Origin: a virus
Length of the DNA stretch: 27,198 bases
Strand: one strand, 5' to 3'
Virus record (IMG/VR): IMGVR_UViG_3300049791_000041
Span: 1-27,198 of that record
Shown here: in pieces, positions 20,652 to 27,198 of the stretch
How positions within the stretch are numbered: the stretch's first letter is position 1
Layout: each line of letters opens with the position of its first letter
The notes under the pieces: generated by a model
The model's database searches: none
What the model was told of the DNA's origin: nothing
What the model saw: only the letters and a program-made list of their open reading frames with translations
Position numbers and translations under genes: made by a program

Positions 20652-21694
20652 GCCGCGAGTATTCCAGGGTCGCACCGGAGTTCTGGACGGGCCGGACGGG
20701 CAAGGCGATCCGCGCCCTCGGGTGCGAGTGCCAGGTGCTCGCGCTGTACCTGCTCACGTCGCCCCACTCGACGGCGATCGGGCTCTACTCACTCCCTCTC
20801 GCCTACGTCTCGGCCGACACCGGCTTGACCATCGAAGGGGCATCGAAGGCCCTTCTAAGCCTCCGCGACGTCGGCTTCTGCGAGTACGACCCGGCGCTCG
20901 AGGTTGTGTGGGTGCCCGAGATGGCACGGTTTCAGATCGGGGAGGTGCTGAAGCCGAACGACAAGCGCGGGACATGGATCGCGTCGACCGCATCGAAGTT
21001 CCGAAAGCATGGATTTTACAGGCTTTTCGTCTCGAAATACCGAGCGCCGTTCGCGCTTCGGATCGTCGCCGAAGACGCCCCGTCCGACATCAACCCACCA
21101 AGCCCCTTGGAAGGGGCATCGAAGCCCCTCCGATGCCAGGAACAGGATCAGGAGCAGGAACAAGAGCAGGAACAAGCAGCCGCTCGACGCGGCGGCGAGG
21201 CTCGTCCGGTCGTCGGAACCAAGCCCAGGTGGCTCGCTCATGCCGAGGGGCCCGACCCGCTCACCGTCCGATGCCTCGAAGCGTTCGACGCGGGGTACGC
21301 ATCGGCGTCTCGCGGCGGCAATCCGCTGGGCGTGCGCAACCGCCACGCCGACCTCGGGGCTCTGGTCGAAGATGCGAAGGCGTTCGGCGATCCGATCGAT
21401 GTGTTCCGACGTGCCGGTGCTAGCGTCGCCCGTCGCGTTGCCGAGTCGAAGAAATCCGAATACCCGATCTCGCACCCCTGGCGAGCGTTCTGCGCGGCGC
21501 CCATCGGGTCATGGCTCGACGATGCCGATTGCAGCGCCCCGTCTGCCCCTTCCCGGCGTTCCGAAGCCGAGTCCAGGGTCAAGGCCGCCGAGACCGCCTA
21601 CCGGGCAGGATTGGGCGAGGAAGGCACCACGGCGCGCAAGGCCGCGCTCGACGCTGCCAGGGCCGACCTTGCCCGGGTCCAGGTGCAGTCATGA
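20648..21694 (+). CDS. Replication initiator, O-like
   Basis: 348 residues. The N-terminal 120 (YSRVAPEFWTGRTGKAIRAL, then LALYLLTSPHSTAIGLYSLP, then DTGLTIEGASKALLSLRDVG) are the winged-helix domain of phage replisome organizers such as lambda O. Next comes a Glu/Gln linker (EQDQEQEQEQEQ, about 165-176), then a domain with RCLEAFDAGYASASRGGNPL and HPWRAFCAAP and a charged helix at the end. It lies directly upstream of dnaB, the classical initiator-helicase pair. ATGA overlap at its start. Identification rests on domain order and position. Confidence 0.8.
   Translation: MSREYSRVAPEFWTGRTGKAIRALGCECQVLALYLLTSPHSTAIGLYSLPLAYVSADTGLTIEGASKALLSLRDVGFCEYDPALEVVWVPEMARFQIGEVLKPNDKRGTWIASTASKFRKHGFYRLFVSKYRAPFALRIVAEDAPSDINPPSPLEGASKPLRCQEQDQEQEQEQEQAAARRGGEARPVVGTKPRWLAHAEGPDPLTVRCLEAFDAGYASASRGGNPLGVRNRHADLGALVEDAKAFGDPIDVFRRAGASVARRVAESKKSEYPISHPWRAFCAAPIGSWLDDADCSAPSAPSRRSEAESRVKAAETAYRAGLGEEGTTARKAALDAARADLARVQVQS
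21095..21180. repeat. Repeat cluster inside the initiator gene, candidate origin
   Basis: An inverted repeat CCCCTTGGAAGGGG (21104-21117), then GGGGC...GCCCC (21113-21128), then imperfect direct repeats of caggaacaggat / caggagcaggaac / caagagcaggaac up to 21178. GAAGGGGCATCGAAG here (21110-21124) also occurs at 20834-20848. Lambda-like initiators carry their origin in just this place. The protein linker alone could also explain the repeats. Confidence 0.45.
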
Positions 21695-23142
21695 GCCCGC
21701 CACCCGGAGCCGCAGCGATGCGCGTCCCACCTCACGCGATGGACCTAGAGCGCGCCCTGCTCGGCTGCGTGCTCGTAGAGTCGCATCTGTTCGGCCTGGT
21801 CGACGGCATCGTGTCGGCCGATGCGTTCTACGCCCCCGCTCACCAACTCGTGTGGTCCGCGTTCGCCACGCTCTCGGGGCGCGACCAACCGCTCGACCAC
21901 GCGACGGTGCGCTCCGAGCTCCACGACGCGGGACACCTCGCGCGAGTCGGCGGCGACGAGTGGCTCATGTCGCTGACCGACGTCATCCCGACGACCGAGT
22001 CGGCGCTCTCGTACGCGAAGAAGATCGCGGCGTTCGCGACGCGCCGAACGATCGTCGCGGTCGCGCACGAAATCTCCGCGATGGGCTACGACACATCGAT
22101 CCCCACGGGGGAATTCATCGACCAGGCTGAGGCGCGATTCCTGGGCGTGATCGAGCGGTCGGCGTCGAGCGACGGGTTGCGCCACATCGCTGGCGCGCTC
22201 GCGAAGGTCGCCGAGCGGATCGACCGAATCGCCAAGGCCAAGGGCGGCGGCGTCACGGGTCTGCGTACGGGTCTCGCGAAGCTCGACGAGTGGACGACCG
22301 GGATGCACCCCGGCGAGTTGATCGTGGTCGCCGGACGCCCGGGCATGGGCAAGAGCGGGCTCACGAGCAGCTTGATCCTCACAGCCGGAGCGATTGCGGC
22401 GCGCGAACGGGACGGCGTCGTCGCGATCTTCTCGCTCGAGATGGACGAGGAGAAGGTCGGCTCACGTCTCGTCGCGGCGGACGGCTCGATCAACATCAAG
22501 TCGATGCGTGCGGCCCGACTCGATCGCGACTCGACTGCGCGCATGGTCCGCAGCTTCGGCAAGGTGAGCGACCTGCCGATCTACGTGGACGACACGCCGG
22601 GCACATCGATCTCATCGGTGCGGTCGAAGGCGCGACGGCTTCGGGCATCGAAGGGCCGGATTCGTCTCGTCGTCCTCGACTACCTGCAACTCGTCGAAGG
22701 CACGAACAAGCGCATGTCACGCGAGGAAGCGATCGCGGCGACGTCGCGCGGACTGAAAAACATGGCGCGCGAATTGGGATGTCCCGTCGTCGCGCTCTCG
22801 CAACTCAACCGCAAGGTCGAAGAGCGCCACGACAAGCGCCCGCAGATGGCCGACATCCGCGAGTCGGGCGCGATCGAGCAGGACGCCGACACGATCTGGC
22901 TCCTCTACCGCAAGGGCTACTACGCCGCGCTCGCGTCGAAAGAGGCGCCCCCGCCGAAGTCGCGATCGAAGTACGCGCCCGAGTCGAGCATCGAACCGGG
23001 CATCGACGACGGCATCGCCGAGATCATCATCGCGAAGCAACGCGAGGGTGAGGTCGGATCGGTGTTCGTTCGGTTCAACGCAGAGAGCGCGCACTTCGTC
23101 GACCAGGACCAGGACCGCCCCCACTGGAGCACCCATGAATGA
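21691..23142 (+). CDS. dnaB: Replicative DNA helicase DnaB
   Basis: 483 residues. The N-terminal DnaB domain (PPHAMDLERALLGCVLVESH to about residue 110) is followed by the RecA-like motor: GVTGLRTGLAKLDEWTTGMH, Walker A GRPGMGKS (about 215-222), VVAIFSLEMDEEKVGSRLVA, Walker B IRLVVLDYLQLVEG (about 325-337), LGCPVVALSQLNRKVEERHD and MADIRESGAIEQDADTIWLL. This is a complete replicative helicase, delivered to the origin by the initiator encoded just before it. No helicase loader or primase gene is visible. ATGA overlap with the initiator. Confidence 0.96.
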   Translation: MSPPPGAAAMRVPPHAMDLERALLGCVLVESHLFGLVDGIVSADAFYAPAHQLVWSAFATLSGRDQPLDHATVRSELHDAGHLARVGGDEWLMSLTDVIPTTESALSYAKKIAAFATRRTIVAVAHEISAMGYDTSIPTGEFIDQAEARFLGVIERSASSDGLRHIAGALAKVAERIDRIAKAKGGGVTGLRTGLAKLDEWTTGMHPGELIVVAGRPGMGKSGLTSSLILTAGAIAARERDGVVAIFSLEMDEEKVGSRLVAADGSINIKSMRAARLDRDSTARMVRSFGKVSDLPIYVDDTPGTSISSVRSKARRLRASKGRIRLVVLDYLQLVEGTNKRMSREEAIAATSRGLKNMARELGCPVVALSQLNRKVEERHDKRPQMADIRESGAIEQDADTIWLLYRKGYYAALASKEAPPPKSRSKYAPESSIEPGIDDGIAEIIIAKQREGEVGSVFVRFNAESAHFVDQDQDRPHWSTHE

Positions 23143-23309
23143 CCCCCGACCCATGCACACCGCTTCAGGAACGGATCGCGATCATCATGGAGGGCTGCCA
23201 GGCCTCCGAGGCGAAAGCGACGGAGATGGCCCGCCGACAACTCGCGACGAAGACGGGCGAACAGACGGAAATGATCGGGCTCGGCAAACCGGGAAGGCGG
23301 TCGGCATGA
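23139..23309 (+). CDS. Small hypothetical protein, 56 aa
   Basis: MTPDPCTPLQERIAIIMEGC, then a helix QASEAKATEMARRQLATKTG and a basic end MIGLGKPGRRSA. It fills the gap between dnaB and the next gene with ATGA overlaps at both ends (23139 and 23306). No family recognised. Confidence 0.65.
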   Translation: MTPDPCTPLQERIAIIMEGCQASEAKATEMARRQLATKTGEQTEMIGLGKPGRRSA

Positions 23310-23905
23310 ATGGTGCTTCCAAGCCATCTGCCCGGCGATACGGGTTCCCGGTCAAACCAGGATCGACGCTCCCGCCCGGCAAACCCTGGGAGTCATACGG
23401 CGCGGGCCTGCTCATCACGAACACCCGCGAGCTCCGCCGCCTCTCAGCCGCTCGGGACCGCGCCGAAGCGCTCGCGCAACGTCGCGCCTACGAGGCCGAG
23501 CGACGCGCGACGAAGGCCGAGCGTCGCCAAGCGTCCGCGCTGGAATCGGCCCTTGCGCACGACTCCTGGCGATTCGTCACCCGTCGCGGCGTGGAGGGCC
23601 TGGAGCAACTCGTCGAGCACGTGCCGTGGGAGGTGCGACGCATCATCTTCGGCGCACCCGTCGACCGCGATCCGATCTACCCGATCTTGCAGTCGATCCG
23701 CCGATTGGGTGGCGACTCCCGGACTGCGACCGTTGGACGGCGACGTGCGAGCAGTGACGAGGAAGGCGAGTTCACGCTCGGTCTCATCGGGGTTTGCTAT
23801 GGACTTTCACGCGAGAGAATCAGGCAGATTCAGGTTGAGGTGATTGGGATGCTCCGCAAAAACAAGCGGATAATCGAAATACACGCAAACCTTGCAGACG
23901 ATTGA
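23306..23905 (+). CDS. Sigma-70 region 4-like DNA-binding protein
   Basis: 199 residues. A basic N-terminus, a charged coiled coil (RELRRLSAARDRAEALAQRR to about residue 85), a middle part (FVTRRGVEGLEQLVEHVPWE), and at 154-199 FTLGLIGVCYGLSRERIRQI followed by QVEVIGMLRKNKR, which matches sigma70 region 4.2, where 'SRERIRQI' is the recognition helix. No region 2 exists, so it is not a full sigma factor. It may bind DNA at -35-like sites or RNA polymerase, for example as a late-gene activator. The start is ATG 23306, in an ATGA overlap. Confidence 0.75.
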   Translation: MNGASKPSARRYGFPVKPGSTLPPGKPWESYGAGLLITNTRELRRLSAARDRAEALAQRRAYEAERRATKAERRQASALESALAHDSWRFVTRRGVEGLEQLVEHVPWEVRRIIFGAPVDRDPIYPILQSIRRLGGDSRTATVGRRRASSDEEGEFTLGLIGVCYGLSRERIRQIQVEVIGMLRKNKRIIEIHANLADD

Positions 23906-23937
23906 ACGGGTGGAGTAAACGGGGAAGTGGAGGACAG

Positions 23938-24276
23938 ATGAGCGACTACACCGAGAACGAATTGGAAACGATGCGCGCCGGCAAGATCGGGTGTCTCGTG
24001 GTCATCCTTTCCGCCCCGATCGCAGCCCTCCGCGCGTGGGCCATTGTGACTGTCTGGCCTTGGTTCCTGCCGGGCCACATCACAATCCACGCTGCCGTCG
24101 GAGCGATCTTCATGTTCCGGTTCGTGACGGCGGCGTCGACCATCGGGAAGAAGAGCGAGATCGACACGAAGGAATTTACGCTGGCGAAATTCCTCGGCGA
24201 AGCGTTGCTCGCGCCGTTCATGTTCATCGGCATGGCGTGGGTTCTTAGCGCGTTCGCGTGGTGGGTGGAGCGATGA
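23938..24276 (+). CDS. Small membrane protein, 112 aa
   Basis: MSDYTENELETMRAGKIGCL, then a first transmembrane helix (CLVVILSAPIAALRAWAIVT), a second around PGHITIHAAVGAIFMFRFV, and a third at the end (LLAPFMFIGMAWVLSAFAWW). Three predicted helices in 112 residues suggest a small inner-membrane protein. The ATG at 23938 follows GTGGAGG by four bases; an upstream TTG in frame at 23902 is less likely. Role unknown. Confidence 0.75.
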   Translation: MSDYTENELETMRAGKIGCLVVILSAPIAALRAWAIVTVWPWFLPGHITIHAAVGAIFMFRFVTAASTIGKKSEIDTKEFTLAKFLGEALLAPFMFIGMAWVLSAFAWWVER

Positions 24277-24485
24277 AGGACCTAATCGCAGCGTTGCAAA
24301 TCTTCGCGAAGTACACGGACGCGGACGCGCCGACCCATTGCGAGCACGACGTGTTGCTGGTGGCAGTCCAAGCGGACGCCGTGTCGCCGGAGGACACCGC
24401 CGAACTCGACCGACTCGGGTTCTTCGTGTCCAGCGACCCGGACAACGATGGATGCTTCATCTCCTTTCGCTTCGGGAGTTGCTGA
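24273..24485 (+). CDS. Small phage protein, THCEHDVL family, 70 aa
   Basis: MKDLIAALQIFAKYTDADAP, then THCEHDVLLVAVQADAVSPE and DTAELDRLGFFVSSD with a C-terminal CFISFRFGSC. This pattern is common in small phage proteins of unknown function, with conserved His/Cys (THCEHD) that may hold a metal. ATGA overlap with the membrane protein gene; full length. Confidence 0.75.
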   Translation: MKDLIAALQIFAKYTDADAPTHCEHDVLLVAVQADAVSPEDTAELDRLGFFVSSDPDNDGCFISFRFGSC

Positions 24486-24661
24486 TGACCGAAGCCGAAA
24501 CAGCGTTGTGGTCGCGGGTGTATGCGGACTCCTTGCGGGACGTGAACGCCGCGATCCTGCAAAGCCGATCGCGATCACCCATCTCCACGTGTGAGATCCG
24601 CGAGACATGCGCGGCCGAAGCCGATGCGGCCGTCGCGATGCTGCGTGAGCGAACACAATGA
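24485..24661 (+). CDS. Small helical protein, 58 aa
   Basis: MTEAETALWSRVYADSLRDV followed by TCEIRETCAAEADAAVAMLR. Entirely helical; starts in a TGATG overlap and ends in ATGA overlap with the next gene. No family recognised. Confidence 0.65.
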   Translation: MTEAETALWSRVYADSLRDVNAAILQSRSRSPISTCEIRETCAAEADAAVAMLRERTQ

Positions 24662-24918
24662 TCCTTCTCGCCCTCACCTTCGCTCTCGGCGCTCTCGTCG
24701 GCGCGTGGATCGCCTTTGCCGTCGAAGGCCGCGAGCACACGAAAACGCTCGACGCGTGGCAAGCGTCGAACGAGCACTACTGCGAGATGCTCCACACCCA
24801 GAACGAGTCGTGGGCCAAGATCGCGCGAGACCAGTCGAACCGATGGGCCGATACGTGGAAAGCGTCGGCCGTAGCCCTGTTCTTCGCCGAACTACGAGAG
24901 TGGGAACGCACGCGATGA
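24658..24918 (+). CDS. Single-span membrane protein with helical tail, 86 aa
   Basis: An N-terminal transmembrane segment (MILLALTFALGALVGAWIAF) is followed by a periplasmic- or cytoplasm-facing helix (ESWAKIARDQSNRWADTWKA). The shape resembles an i-spanin, but no adjacent o-spanin or holin is present, so I do not assign lysis. ATGA overlap. Confidence 0.65.
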   Translation: MILLALTFALGALVGAWIAFAVEGREHTKTLDAWQASNEHYCEMLHTQNESWAKIARDQSNRWADTWKASAVALFFAELREWERTR

Positions 24919-25103
24919 TCTACCTCGCCACCCTCATCACCTGGTCCGCGATCTTCGGGATCGCTGCCTACCTTCTCGGCCACGCGAAGGGCGTCTCGTT
25001 GGAGCGGTCGCGCCGAGTCATCACGTCGACCGAGATGCTCATGCAAGCGAAGCGTGAGGAGTCCGGCCCGGTCTGCATCACGTGCCGCCGGAGGTGTGCG
25101 TGA
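24915..25103 (+). CDS. Small membrane protein with C-terminal Cys pair, 62 aa
   Basis: MIYLATLITWSAIFGIAAYL is a transmembrane segment; then a helix (SLERSRRVITSTEMLMQAKR) and a CITCRRRCA end. It pairs with the upstream membrane gene in tandem. ATGA overlap. Function unknown. Confidence 0.6.
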   Translation: MIYLATLITWSAIFGIAAYLLGHAKGVSLERSRRVITSTEMLMQAKREESGPVCITCRRRCA

Positions 25104-25570
25104 AGGTTCTGTTCCTCGACATCGACGGCGTGCTGAACTCGACGCCGTTCTTGGATTCGATTCGCGAGACCGACGATCGCGTCTTCGCTGGCCACGAGTC
25201 GGATCGATGGTGGCTCACCATGATCGATGGCGCGGCGGCCGAGAGGATCTGCCGCATAGTCTCCGCGACTGGTTGCATGGTCATCGTCTCGTCGTCGTGG
25301 AGACGGTCGATGCCCCTCGCGCAACTGCGGCGCATCCTCGCGGTTCACTCGATCGCGATCGCGGGCATCACCCCAGCGATCCAGGAGTGCCAACGCGGCG
25401 ACGAGATCACGAAGTGGCTCGACGCGAACCCGACCGATTCGTACGTGGTGATCGACGACTACGACGACGCGGGCAACGGACACGAAGACCGCTTCGTGCA
25501 GACGGATTGTTTCGAGGGGCTACTCGACTCGCATGTCGAGCGGGCGATCGAAATCCTGGGGGCAGCGTGA
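25100..25570 (+). CDS. HAD-superfamily phosphatase-like protein
   Basis: 156 residues. Motif I VKVLFLDIDGVLNSTPF (DxD at residues 7-9), motif II MVIVSSSWRRSMPLAQL, and a motif IV region YVVIDDYDDAG. These residues and the order fit the small HAD group with 'SSSWR', found in phages and in RNA-repair multidomain proteins. It likely removes phosphate from a nucleotide or nucleic-acid end. The GTG at 25100 overlaps the upstream stop (GTGA) and follows GGAGG by five bases; a longer start (MPPEV) would extend the domain without matching residues. Confidence 0.85.
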   Translation: MKVLFLDIDGVLNSTPFLDSIRETDDRVFAGHESDRWWLTMIDGAAAERICRIVSATGCMVIVSSSWRRSMPLAQLRRILAVHSIAIAGITPAIQECQRGDEITKWLDANPTDSYVVIDDYDDAGNGHEDRFVQTDCFEGLLDSHVERAIEILGAA

Positions 25571-25770
25571 AAGTCATCATCGAACAACATGGCGAACTGA
25601 CGCGGGTCATCGTCGAAGGTCGTGCGATCTGCTTCAACGAGTGCCAGCTAGACGGGTTTCTCGACGCGCTCGACTACGAGTCCGCGCGCCTCTCGCGCGA
25701 GAGCCACGCCGTCTACGAGATCCCCGATTCGTGGGACGAGCCGGAGCCGGAAGGGCCGACCATCCAATGA
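25567..25770 (+). CDS. Hypothetical protein, 67 aa
   Basis: (GTG) KVIIEQHGELTRVIVEGRAI, then CFNECQLDGFLDALDYESAR and a Glu/Pro-rich end. Small beta-alpha protein; GTGA overlap with the HAD gene and ATGA with the next. No family recognised. Confidence 0.65.
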   Translation: MKVIIEQHGELTRVIVEGRAICFNECQLDGFLDALDYESARLSRESHAVYEIPDSWDEPEPEGPTIQ

Positions 25771-26006
25771 CCGCCTCCGCATCCATCCTCGGCGCAGACA
25801 AGATCGTCGTCCGGTTCTTCGACAAGATGATCGCGCTCGATCTCCCCGAGGCCGAAGCGCTGCACGAGGATCTCTCCCGCATCCTCGGGCGCGCGCAGTC
25901 TCAGAAGGCGCAGAAGGCGGACGAGGCGTTGACCGCAACGTCGCAGGAACTGGACCGACTCTCAGCGTCGATCATGCGGCTACTGCGGGAGGTGCGTGAT
26001 GCGTGA
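25767..26006 (+). CDS. Coiled-coil hypothetical protein, 79 aa
   Basis: MTASASILGADKIVVRFFDK, then MIALDLPEAEALHEDLSRIL and a long charged helix to the end. ATGA overlap. No family recognised. Confidence 0.65.
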   Translation: MTASASILGADKIVVRFFDKMIALDLPEAEALHEDLSRILGRAQSQKAQKADEALTATSQELDRLSASIMRLLREVRDA

Positions 26007-26142
26007 GCCCCCCCCGGAGAAGCCGATCGTCATCGCGCCGAAGTGCCGCCTATGTCGCAAGAGGCCACGCATGAACGGACATCGCGAGTGCGAGCAATGC
26101 GCCGCCGTGCGGATGCAGATCATGGGGGCAAATGATGCGTGA
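25999..26142 (+). CDS. Zinc-ribbon peptide, 47 aa
   Basis: MREPPPEKPIVIAPKCRLCR and then CEQC near residues 31-34: two CxxC pairs separated by 11 residues, a minimal zinc ribbon. It overlaps the upstream gene by 8 nt (ATGCGTGA). Unknown function; a counterpart of the Cys-rich small proteins in the leftward arm. Confidence 0.65.
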   Translation: MREPPPEKPIVIAPKCRLCRKRPRMNGHRECEQCAAVRMQIMGANDA

Positions 26143-26614
26143 GTCGCGCCTACCAGCCCCACGCAAAGCCCCGCGTCGACACGTCGCGAAGGCGTCGACC
26201 GTCACGATCGGCGACCAGACGTTCTACGCGCGGAGCAACGCCGAGAAGGCGCACGCGAACTACCTGGAGACGCTGAAGCGCGCGCGGCTCGTGATGCGAT
26301 GGGAGCATGAGCCGATGACGTTCTACTTCCCGAACGTCAAACGCGGATCGGTCTCGTACAAGCCTGATTTCGCGTTGACCTACTTCGATGGATCGACCGC
26401 CTACCACGAGGTCAAAGGCTACTGGGATCGCAAGTCGATCCAGAAACTCCGGCTCATGGCGCGGCACTATCCCGAGGTTGCGATCCTGACGTTCGGCTCG
26501 CCGATGAAGCCCGACGATCGCGAGAGCATCGAACGTGCACGAGGCGTCGGAAGGCGGGCGGCGTTCAAGGCCGCGATGGTGGCAAAGCGTGAGACGAAGA
26601 AAGCGAGGGCGTGA
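26135..26614 (+). CDS. PD-(D/E)XK endonuclease-like protein (DUF1064-like)
   Basis: 159 residues. SNAEKAHANYLETLKRARLV, then VMRWEHEPMTFYFPNVKRGS, then YKPDFALTYFDGSTAYHEVK and GYWDRKSIQKLRLMARHYPE. D78, E92 and K94 are the PD-x(n)-ExK triad of this family, related to T7 endonuclease I-like resolvases. Such enzymes can resolve branched DNA. ATG 26132 or 26135 are equivalent starts (GGGGG three to six bases upstream). Probably acts on replication or recombination intermediates; not proved. Confidence 0.8.
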   Translation: MRESRLPAPRKAPRRHVAKASTVTIGDQTFYARSNAEKAHANYLETLKRARLVMRWEHEPMTFYFPNVKRGSVSYKPDFALTYFDGSTAYHEVKGYWDRKSIQKLRLMARHYPEVAILTFGSPMKPDDRESIERARGVGRRAAFKAAMVAKRETKKARA

Positions 26615-27198
26615 TGCGAAGCGAAGAACTGTTCGCGTTGAACGTGGGCGATCGGCTAGAGCAAGGGTCGCATCGGTACGAGGTCGTCAAGGCGTCGCCG
26701 ACCATGATGGTCCTTCGCGAGTCGCGCGGGCTCGGCTACCCGATCTATCCGTTCGACAACATCGCTGGTCTGCGCGGGGTCGACTACGAGATCTATCCGT
26801 TCGACAACGTCGCTGGTCTGCGCGTCGTCGGCCGTGCGATGGAATCCGCCCCCGCCACGACGTTCGACCATGCGGCGTGGGTCGAGTCGCTCGCAGTCGG
26901 AGCCGAAGTCTACGCGTTCAATGCGCTCAAGGGCGCGCGCGGCGAGTGGCAGACCGCCATCATCGCGGGCGCCGTGGAGACCACACTGGACCGCCGCCGA
27001 TGCATCCCGATCTCGTTTAGGCCAGGCGACGATCGGTGCATGTGGGAGGCCAACTGGTCGAGGCAGATTCGGCCCGCATCATTCGCGCCACGCACGAAGC
27101 CGAGCGTTGCGCCGGAGGAATACGTATCCGACATCGAATGGGTGCGATTCCCGCCGGTCCTCACGGTCGATCCGAACGCCTCCATGCTCACGCGAGAC
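26614..27198 (+). CDS. Hypothetical protein with internal duplication, 3' end outside window
   Basis: MRSEELFALNVGDRLEQGSH opens the product; residues about 41-76 contain YPIYPFDNIAGLRGVD followed by YEIYPFDNVAGLRVVG, an obvious duplication of 16 residues. The remainder, 195 codons in view, is alpha/beta with no motif recognised. The GTG at 26611 (GTGA overlap) is the alternative start. The gene is open at the right edge. Confidence 0.7.
   Translation, partial: MRSEELFALNVGDRLEQGSHRYEVVKASPTMMVLRESRGLGYPIYPFDNIAGLRGVDYEIYPFDNVAGLRVVGRAMESAPATTFDHAAWVESLAVGAEVYAFNALKGARGEWQTAIIAGAVETTLDRRRCIPISFRPGDDRCMWEANWSRQIRPASFAPRTKPSVAPEEYVSDIEWVRFPPVLTVDPNASMLTRD
26743..26824 (+). repeat. 48-bp-period direct repeat within the last gene
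   Basis: Two 34-bp copies beginning ATCTATCCGTTCGACAAC at 26743 and 26791, differing at one base (A/G), with period 48 so the frame is kept. A recent in-frame tandem duplication. Confidence 0.85.

Noticed and set aside
24658-25103. Spanin pair (two tandem small membrane proteins)
   Set aside because: Neither has a lipobox and no holin or endolysin is adjacent; the size is the only resemblance.

Overview
The window is about 27 kb of a GC-rich (roughly 64 %) bacteriophage or prophage genome. The evidence is wall-to-wall short genes with 1-, 4- or 8-nt start/stop overlaps, and phage recombination genes (RecT, YqaJ exonuclease, SSB) opposed to phage replication genes (initiator, DnaB, sliding clamp). 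There is also a repressor region, a phage tRNA, and many small zinc-ribbon proteins. No integrase, terminase, capsid, tail or lysis gene could be identified. The host cannot be named from sequence alone. The high GC, strong GGAGG ribosome sites and sigma70-like TTGACG-17-TATC promoters fit a GC-rich Gram-negative-type host, but this is inference.

Layout. (1) Positions 1-10631, minus strand: one leftward operon. It opens with four small unknown genes, then an SbcC-like ATPase, YqaJ nuclease, RecT, SSB, a tRNA-Trp(CCA), a pentapeptide-repeat protein, and then about 16 very small genes that include an ASCH-domain protein and many Cys-pair proteins. (2) 10632-11605: the genetic switch. A leftward promoter (PL-like) and a rightward promoter (PR-like) carry the same 33-nt promoter/operator element in opposite orientation. 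They flank a helix-turn-helix repressor and a degenerate ImmA-like protein. (3) 11606-27198, plus strand: the rightward operon. It has a Cro/YdaS-like regulator, a P63C-domain protein, one inserted minus-strand gene (12850-13107), a second HTH protein and several small genes. These are followed by a deoxyribosyltransferase-like protein, an SNF2 helicase, an N4/N6 DNA methyltransferase, a DnaN clamp, a Mom-family DNA-modification gene broken at a G9 tract, and a PD-(D/E)XK protein. Next come an O-like replication initiator with repeats that may be the origin, DnaB, a sigma-region-4-like protein, small membrane proteins, a HAD phosphatase and a second PD-(D/E)XK nuclease. The last gene is open at the window end.

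How it works together. The architecture parallels lambda without detectable sequence identity: PL drives recombination and accessory genes, PR drives a Cro-like gene and then replication, and a repressor lies between. All three switch transcripts (PL, PR and the repressor) appear to start at or within a base or two of the first codon, so they may be leaderless. The replication set (initiator, helicase, own clamp, no polymerase in view) suggests the phage recruits a host replicase or encodes a polymerase elsewhere. The run deoxyribosyltransferase-like / SNF2 / methyltransferase / clamp / Mom / nuclease-fold protein looks like a DNA-modification and protection module tied to replication. It is the most unusual part of the window, together with the mirrored switch and the poly-G tract in the Mom gene.
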